Assembly: GCA_943914435.1 (NCBI GenBank)
Contig: CALUBY010000002.1
Coordinates: 1-43,997, forward strand
From: an uncultured bacterium
GTDB lineage: Bacteria > Patescibacteriota > Minisyncoccia > Phycocordibacterales > Phycocordibacteraceae
Reading direction: 5' to 3'
DNA length: 43,997 nucleotides
Notes under the pieces: model-generated
Seen by the model: only the letters and a program-made list of their open reading frames with translations
What the model was told of the DNA's origin: nothing
Databases searched by the model: none
Translations under genes and position numbers: made by a program
Part shown: positions 38,732 to 43,997 of the stretch, piece by piece
Layout of the letters: every line of letters begins with the position of its first letter
Position numbering within the stretch: the first letter of the stretch is position 1

Positions 38732-39965
38732 ACGGGACGAGTGCTTCAGGGACACGGATTGTGCCGTCCTCATTTTGATAGTTCTCAACAATCATCGCGA
38801 GCACACGAGGCATCGCGATAGCGGTGTTGTTAAGGGAATGGGGGAACTTGAGAGTTCCATCAAGAGCACGGTACCGCGTGTTTAGGCGACGAGTCTGGAA
38901 ATCATGGAAATAGGAAGACGAGTGAGTCTCGCGATACGTGTTCTGCGAAGGCATCCATGCTTCGATGTCGTACTTCTTTACCTGACCAAGACCAAGATCT
39001 CCTCCACAGTTAACAACCGTTCGGTACGGCACGTTTAGGCGCTGGAGGAATTCTTCAGCGTTCATCGTAAGTTCTTCGTGTAGACGGACCGACTCTTCAT
39101 GTGACGCTTCACACAGAACAACCTGTTCCCACTTAAAGAATTCATGGACACGGATTAATCCCTTAGTGTCTTTGCTGTGACTTCCCGCTTCACGACGGAA
39201 ACACGGAGAATACGAAACAAACTTCTTAGGGAGTTCGGAGACCTCGAGCGTCTCGTCCATGTGGTACGCCATAGTGGCAACCTCGCCCGTTCCTGCAAGG
39301 TATTCGCTGTCCTGTGTTTTATAGAGATCCTCTTCACCCTGCGGGAGGTACCCCGTTCCCATAAATGCCTCACGGCGCACGAGCGAAGGCACTATCATGG
39401 GTGTGAATCCCTTTTGTACGAAGTGCGTGAGAGCAAGCTGCGATACCGCGTTTGCAAGCAGTACCCCGTCCCCCTTAAGGAAGTAACCACGGAAACCAGC
39501 GACCTTAGCACCTCGCTCAAAGTCAGCCATGTCTGCGTTGGTCATGAGTTCAACATGATCCTTTGGCGTGAACGAAAACGTTGGCATGTCGCCCCAGGTG
39601 CGAACCTGTACATTGTCTGCATCAGACTCACCTTCGGGCACCGTCATGTCCGGAATGTTTGGCACCATGAGCATAAGCTTCTGCCACTCCTCCATAACCG
39701 TTTTATGCTTTTCCTCAAGCTCAGTCATGCTGTCTTTTACAAAGCGCATGGCCTCAAGCAGCTTCTCGCGCTCTTCGCCCGAGGCGAGTGCAATGGTTTT
39801 ACTGGCATGGTTTTGCTCAGCCCGCTTTGCGTCAAGTTGCTGACGAAGCGCTTTGCGCTCATCGTCAACCGTGAGAAGACGGTCCACGTCCATGTCGATG
39901 TGCTTTTTAGCAGCACCCATCTTTATGAGCTCAGCGTTCTCCCGTATGAAGTGAATATCAAGCAT
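38697..39965 (-). CDS. serS: Seryl-tRNA synthetase
   Basis: 422 residues from the chosen start. It charges tRNA-Ser. An N-terminal two-helix coiled coil (about 25-100) grips the tRNA; class II motif 2 is CFRREAGSHSKDTKGLIRVHEF and motif 3 lies in NNTAIAMPRVLAMIVENYQ, followed by the VPEALVPYVG end. An in-frame GTG at 39974 overlaps a TATAGT box, which lies 7 nt before the ATG at 39965, so 39965 is taken as the start. Confidence 0.95.
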   Translation of the reverse strand: MLDIHFIRENAELIKMGAAKKHIDMDVDRLLTVDDERKALRQQLDAKRAEQNHASKTIALASGEEREKLLEAMRFVKDSMTELEEKHKTVMEEWQKLMLMVPNIPDMTVPEGESDADNVQVRTWGDMPTFSFTPKDHVELMTNADMADFERGAKVAGFRGYFLKGDGVLLANAVSQLALTHFVQKGFTPMIVPSLVRREAFMGTGYLPQGEEDLYKTQDSEYLAGTGEVATMAYHMDETLEVSELPKKFVSYSPCFRREAGSHSKDTKGLIRVHEFFKWEQVVLCEASHEESVRLHEELTMNAEEFLQRLNVPYRTVVNCGGDLGLGQVKKYDIEAWMPSQNTYRETHSSSYFHDFQTRRLNTRYRALDGTLKFPHSLNNTAIAMPRVLAMIVENYQNEDGTIRVPEALVPYVGKEILGHCA

Positions 39966-40046
39966 TGTTAGCACTATACGGCAGGTTGCCCTCTCAGAAA
40001 AGCCGGACTTTATCGTTTCTCTATCTTCGATAGGGATACTGTAAGG

Positions 40047-40913
40047 ATGGAGATATACACCCTTACAAAGGACGCGTTTAAAGATGCGGGTATTGGTTCA
40101 CTCTTGGAGATTCCAGAACCGCCCGAGACCCTGTGGCTTCGCGGCTCATTACCTGCGCCGCCTATCAAAAAGCTTGCGGTTGTCGGCTCTCGTGCACTTA
40201 CCCCCTACGGTAGACAGGCATGTGAGTCCCTTATCGGAGGTCTTGCGGGCTATCCTATTTCTATAGTGTCGGGTCTTGCCTTTGGTGCAGACGCCTGTGC
40301 ACATAAGGCCGCACTCGCTGCAGGCCTTCACACCATCGCTGTTCCTGGGTCGGGCCTTTCGGATGACGCAATAGCCCCGCGCACCAACCTAGAGCTCGCA
40401 AGAAGTATTCTTCAAAACGGCGGCGCTCTCTTATCGGAACATCCGCCCGACGAGACCGCTCGCTCGCACTACTTCCCTTCACGCAATCGTCTTATGGTGG
40501 GACTCTCAAGCGCGATACTCGTCATAGAGGCAGGTGAACGATCGGGTACTCTCATCACCGCACGTCTTGCCGCAGAGTATTCCCGCGACCTCCTCTGCGT
40601 ACCTCACAGAATGGGTGATCCTCACGGGTTTGCCTCGAGTCTTTTTATTCGTCTTGGCGCGGCGCTTGTTACGGAACCCAAACATATACTCGAGGCTCTC
40701 GGGATAGAAGAGCGTGCAGAGGATCGCACGCTCGACCAATCTCAGTACACCCCAGACGAGGCGAGAGTATTTGAGATTCTCTCTACCCCTCTTACTCGTG
40801 ATGAGGTGATTAGGCTCGCTACACTGCCGGTTGGAAGTACCCTTACCGCCCTTGTTACCCTCGAGTTAAAGGGACATATAAAGGAGGAATTCGGTGCATG
40901 GAGGCGTGTGTAA
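40047..40913 (+). CDS. dprA: DprA, DNA-processing protein
   Basis: 288 residues. A Rossmann-like DprA domain with GSRALTPYGRQACESL, SIVSGLAFGADACAHKAAL, GGALLSEHPPDE, FPSRNRLMVGLS and EAGERSGTLITARLA is followed by a C-terminal winged-helix-like domain (about 230-288). It loads RecA onto incoming single-stranded DNA in natural transformation. The type IV prepilin at 35530 fits a DNA-uptake capacity, but no other competence gene is here. GATACT lies exactly 6 nt before ATG. Confidence 0.93.
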   Translation: MEIYTLTKDAFKDAGIGSLLEIPEPPETLWLRGSLPAPPIKKLAVVGSRALTPYGRQACESLIGGLAGYPISIVSGLAFGADACAHKAALAAGLHTIAVPGSGLSDDAIAPRTNLELARSILQNGGALLSEHPPDETARSHYFPSRNRLMVGLSSAILVIEAGERSGTLITARLAAEYSRDLLCVPHRMGDPHGFASSLFIRLGAALVTEPKHILEALGIEERAEDRTLDQSQYTPDEARVFEILSTPLTRDEVIRLATLPVGSTLTALVTLELKGHIKEEFGAWRRV

Positions 40914-40977
40914 AGATATAGGTCGGATTTCCTTTTCCTTGACCATATATAGGTATGCGCGGTATGTGTTGATAGAC

Positions 40978-43380
40978 ATGGCAAAAAGACTTCTCATTGT
41001 TGAGTCCCCCGCAAAGGCTCGCACCATCCAGCAGTACCTCGGTTCTGACTACGAGGTGCTTGCTTCGGTTGGTCACGTGCGCGACCTCCCAAAAACCAAT
41101 AAAGACGCGGTTGATATTGAAGGCGACTTCAAGCCTCGCTACGTGCAATCCCCTGACAAACGGGATGTTATCGAGAAGATAAAGAAGGCAGCCGCACGAG
41201 CAGACGAGGTATTCCTTGCGACGGACCCCGACCGTGAAGGTGAGGCTATTGCCTGGCACGTAAAGGAGGCCGTTGGTCTCAAGTCTCCAAAGCGCGTGGT
41301 GTTCCATGAAATTACCAAGGCAGCGGTTGAGGAAGCGATTAGCCACCCACGCGCTATTGACGAGAACCTGCGTCAGGCCCAGGAGGCCCGACGCGTTCTT
41401 GACCGTCTCGTGGGCTATGATCTCTCAGGTCTTATTTGGAAAAAGGTTCGCTACGGACTATCTGCCGGACGAGTACAGTCACCGGCCCTTCGTATTCTTG
41501 CGGAGCGTGAGCGTGATATCAAAGCGTTTATTCCAGAAACGTATTACACGCTCGACGCCATTTTTAAAGCAGAGAGCAAACAAGCAAAAGCGGAGTTCCC
41601 GGCAAGCTGTGTAGAAGAACCCACAACCGCAGCGGAGGCTGAGCGCATTGTTACCGTTGGCCGTGCCTCAACGTGGGTAGTTGCGGAACTTAAGGAGCGT
41701 GCGGAGGAGCGACAGCCAAAGCCCCCATTCACCACCTCTACCCTTCAGCAGGCAGGATCAACTCGTCTTGGGTTTTCACCGTCTCGCACCATGCGGGCAG
41801 CTCAGAAGCTCTACGAGGCAGGCCACATTACCTATATGCGAACCGACTCTGTACACCTCTCCACAGAAGCAACCGCAGCACTCGCAAAGGCTGCTGAGAA
41901 AGAGTTTGGGAAAGACTATGTGGAGGTGCGTACTTATAAAACAAAGAGCAAGAACGCACAGGAGGCACATGAAGCGGTGCGCCCAACGGACCCAAACAAG
42001 GCAGTCGCAGGTGCCACCAGCGACGAGCAGCACCTCTATGCACTTATCCGCAATCGAGCGGTCGCAAGTCAGATGGCTGCGGCAAAAATGCTACGCACCA
42101 GCGTAAAGGCAAAAGCCCTAAACAAGGATAAGACTGACGCAGACATTCCTCTATTTAGTGGAAACGGCTCACGTGTCACGTTCCCGGGATGGCTTGCCTG
42201 CGACACAAAAGCGAGAGGTGAAGATGTTGAGCTTCCAAAGCTCGCAGAAGGCGAACCGCTCGACCTTGTCACCCTTGGCTCGCTTGAAAAGCAGACCGAG
42301 CCACCGAACCGTTACACCGAGGCAGGTCTCATTAAGGAACTTGAGAAGCGCGGTATAGGGCGCCCATCAACGTATGCCTCTATCATGAAGACGATTCAGG
42401 ATCGCGGATATGTCGAAAAGACCGGACGCACCCTCACCCCAACCGCAACCGGTATGGTGGTGTCGGGATGGCTCGAAGAGCATTTTGCGGAGTACATCAG
42501 TGACTCCTTCACCGCGGAAATGGAAGACGAACTTGATGAAATATCACGCGGCGAGCGTGGATATGTCGCAACACTAAAGGAGTTCTATGGTCCATTCAAA
42601 AAAGCGGTGGACGCAAAAGAAGACCTGCCAAAAGCCACCTCTCTTGGCCCTGTTCCGTCCGAATTCCCGTGCCCTCTCTGTGGGGCGGCCATGGAATTTA
42701 AGCTTGGGCGAGGAGGTGTGTTCATGAGCTGCACTAAGTACCCTGAGTGCGAAGGTGCTCGACAGGAAGACGGGAGTGAACTCAAAAGCGATGAGCCTCT
42801 TGGAAATGACCCTGAGACCGGTACTCCTATCTTTGTGAAGACCGGACGCTTTGGTCCATACGTAGAAATGGAGATTCCTACAGAAGCTCCTGTGCAAGAG
42901 TTCACAAAAACAGGCAAGCCAAAGAAAATGAAAGAGCCAAAGAAGGCCTTCAAGCGAGCAAGCGTTCCAGCGGGCGTTGATCTTACTGCTCTAACTCTAA
43001 AGGACGCACTGCACTATTTGTCTCTCCCGCGTACGCTTGGCATGCACCCAACAAGCGGAAAGCCTGTTATCGCAAACATTGGCCGCTTTGGTCCGTATGT
43101 TGGACACGACGGCGAGTTCCGTTCTCTTAAGGGCGCTGATGATCCCTATACTGTAACGCTCGACCGTGCCGTTTCAGTGCTTGCTGAACCAAAGCGTCCA
43201 CCAAAGGGAGTCGATATTGTGCGCGAGATTGGAAAGCACCCAAAGACAGGCAAAACAATCACGCTCTACAAATCAAAAGCAGGCTTCTTCCTTAAAAAAG
43301 GCCTCCGTCGCATCTACCTTCCCGAGAGCGAGAAAGCAGATGAGCTTACGCCCCAAGAAGCAGCAAGCTATCTAACATAG
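40978..43380 (+). CDS. topA: DNA topoisomerase I
   Basis: 800 residues, type IA. Toprim acidic residues are Glu9 (LLIVESPAKA) and DPDREGE (83-89). The catalytic Tyr286 is in ITYMRTDS. A zinc ribbon CPLCG..CTKYPEC follows the core, then C-terminal Topo repeats (GRFGPYVEME, GRFGPYVGHD, KSKAGFFLKKG). It relaxes negative supercoils. Start at MAKRLLIVES is chosen; the frame is open 84 nt further up into dprA's end. A TTGACC -35-like box lies 34-39 nt upstream of the ATG. Confidence 0.97.
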   Translation: MAKRLLIVESPAKARTIQQYLGSDYEVLASVGHVRDLPKTNKDAVDIEGDFKPRYVQSPDKRDVIEKIKKAAARADEVFLATDPDREGEAIAWHVKEAVGLKSPKRVVFHEITKAAVEEAISHPRAIDENLRQAQEARRVLDRLVGYDLSGLIWKKVRYGLSAGRVQSPALRILAERERDIKAFIPETYYTLDAIFKAESKQAKAEFPASCVEEPTTAAEAERIVTVGRASTWVVAELKERAEERQPKPPFTTSTLQQAGSTRLGFSPSRTMRAAQKLYEAGHITYMRTDSVHLSTEATAALAKAAEKEFGKDYVEVRTYKTKSKNAQEAHEAVRPTDPNKAVAGATSDEQHLYALIRNRAVASQMAAAKMLRTSVKAKALNKDKTDADIPLFSGNGSRVTFPGWLACDTKARGEDVELPKLAEGEPLDLVTLGSLEKQTEPPNRYTEAGLIKELEKRGIGRPSTYASIMKTIQDRGYVEKTGRTLTPTATGMVVSGWLEEHFAEYISDSFTAEMEDELDEISRGERGYVATLKEFYGPFKKAVDAKEDLPKATSLGPVPSEFPCPLCGAAMEFKLGRGGVFMSCTKYPECEGARQEDGSELKSDEPLGNDPETGTPIFVKTGRFGPYVEMEIPTEAPVQEFTKTGKPKKMKEPKKAFKRASVPAGVDLTALTLKDALHYLSLPRTLGMHPTSGKPVIANIGRFGPYVGHDGEFRSLKGADDPYTVTLDRAVSVLAEPKRPPKGVDIVREIGKHPKTGKTITLYKSKAGFFLKKGLRRIYLPESEKADELTPQEAASYLT

Positions 43381-43390
43381 ACCGAACGCT

Positions 43391-43420
43391 AAAGGACCCG
43401 CACGAATGCGGGTCCTTCTC
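43391..43420. terminator. Bidirectional terminator between convergent genes
   Basis: Stem AAGGACCCGCA / TGCGGGTCCTT with CGAA loop. It ends topA on the plus strand, 11 nt after its stop, and lies 3 nt after the stop of the small minus-strand ORF at 43423. Confidence 0.85.
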
Positions 43421-43422
43421 GG

Positions 43423-43599
43423 TTAGTCGGTGGGTGGACTTGGTCGTTTCAAGGGCTTGGGTTCCTCGGTAACCCGGAACCGAGGGCGCCGTACTGCGCC
43501 CAGAATGCCAGATTCAGCATCTGACTGAGGGTCCCTCGACACTTCATCTTCCCCGTGTGAATCATCACAACCCGGACACCCTCGACGTGAAAACATCAT
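43423..43599 (-). CDS. Candidate 58-residue protein with CxxC
   Basis: A small ORF starting MMFSRRGCPGCDDSHGEDEV and ending KPLKRPSPPTD. It has one CxxC pair, an acidic middle and a Pro-rich basic tail; family unknown. The bidirectional terminator lies 3 nt past its stop, and a GATACT -10 candidate lies about 35 nt upstream, diverging from rel. An AAGAG sequence 9 nt before ATG is a weak Shine-Dalgarno. If not real, 43421-43653 holds no gene. Confidence 0.45.
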   Translation of the reverse strand: MMFSRRGCPGCDDSHGEDEVSRDPQSDAESGILGAVRRPRFRVTEEPKPLKRPSPPTD

Positions 43600-43653
43600 A
43601 ATAAAGAACTCTTTCTGTTTGCGTGAATCCCGCTACACAGTATCCTTATCACC

Positions 43654-43997
43654 ATGACTACCGTCAAGGAAATTCTTGCGCAGATGAGTTCCGTTACTCC
43701 CGAGGAGCAGGCGCTCATTGAGAAAGCCTATGAGTTTGGGAAAGAGGCTCACAAAGACCACAAGCGCTATTCCGGCGAACCCTATTTCATACACCCTTCT
43801 GCGGTTGCAAAGCAGCTTGCTGAGTTTGGTATGGACGCCGCCACCGTTGCCGCAGCCCTCGTGCACGACACTATCGAAGACGCCGATATTTCTCCTGAGG
43901 TTATGAGCCAAGAGCTCGGGCCCGAAGTGCTCTTTCTTGTGGAAGGAGTAACGAAGCTTGGGAAGCACAAATACCAAGGAGGAGAGCGCCACGCAGA
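43654..43997 (+). CDS. RelA/SpoT-family (p)ppGpp enzyme, N-terminal part (cut by window end)
   Basis: The first 114 residues of a Rel/SpoT protein. The HD hydrolase domain is visible: RYSGEPYFIHPSAVAKQLAE with the first His, then the HD pair in LVHDTIEDADIS and VTKLGKHKYQGGERHA at the end. Whether the synthetase, TGS and ACT domains follow is beyond the window. TATCCT lies 7 nt before ATG. Confidence 0.93.
   Translation, partial: MTTVKEILAQMSSVTPEEQALIEKAYEFGKEAHKDHKRYSGEPYFIHPSAVAKQLAEFGMDAATVAAALVHDTIEDADISPEVMSQELGPEVLFLVEGVTKLGKHKYQGGERHA

Noticed and set aside
39177..39971. 264-residue plus-strand ORF
   Set aside because: It is antisense to serS, which has all class II motifs.
1..43997. 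CRISPR arrays, rRNA genes or insertion sequences
   Set aside because: I saw no regularly spaced repeats, no rRNA-like stretches and no transposase gene in any frame.

Overview
This window looks like chromosomal DNA of an ultra-small Patescibacteria/CPR bacterium, most likely a Parcubacteria lineage close to Kaiserbacteria. That placement is inferred from gene content, not from a marker tree. Supporting signs are compact single-domain versions of core enzymes (a short UvrC, a DnaX without its zinc module), lineage-typical small membrane proteins, a DUF5667-type anti-sigma, a VirD4/TraG-like ATPase operon, a type IV prepilin, and many genes that appear to be translated from leaderless mRNAs.

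Layout. 1-340: a REP-like palindrome, a foldback element built from tRNA-Ala ends, a terminator and tRNA-Ala(UGC). 368-10828 (minus strand): a DNA-repair block reading tgt, uvrB, histidine kinase, response regulator, uvrA, a small orphan gene, uvrC, ddl. 10886-11706 (plus): a GC-rich lipoprotein gene with a perfect consensus promoter and its own terminator. 11730-17714 (minus): a tight operon of a VirD4/TraG-like ATPase, an 800-residue coiled-coil/membrane protein, a small acidic protein and an FKBP isomerase. 17764-18707: a stand-alone purC. 18772-22871 (minus): a holin-like membrane protein, an ECF sigma/anti-sigma operon with two anchored proteins, and two small membrane proteins. 22940-31270: Nudix, pseudouridine synthase, alkyltransferase, M23 peptidase, SGNH hydrolase, DoxX, GIY-YIG, ABC-F, BaiN-type flavoprotein, VOC, DUF1801 and YdeI-like genes. 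31340-33909 (plus): an accessory stretch of short monocistronic units, including a probable structured RNA. 33950-43997: tRNA-Gln, dnaX, prepilin, dus, a degenerate Nudix gene, an ftsQ-like gene, serS, dprA, topA, a 58-residue ORF and the 5' end of a rel gene.

Two gene-start styles coexist. Most housekeeping genes have a -10 box of the form (TGn)TANNNT placed 6-8 nt before ATG and no Shine-Dalgarno, so their transcripts should begin at or beside the start codon. A second set, mostly genes I cannot assign (2689, 10976, 31754, 32374, 33064, 33488, 37210) plus purC, has a Shine-Dalgarno and its own intrinsic terminator. For most of these a promoter some way upstream can also be seen. They look like self-contained, possibly acquired cassettes. 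This split, the candidate structured RNA at about 31405-31622, and the direct repeats flanking the 33064 cassette are the most interesting features of the window.
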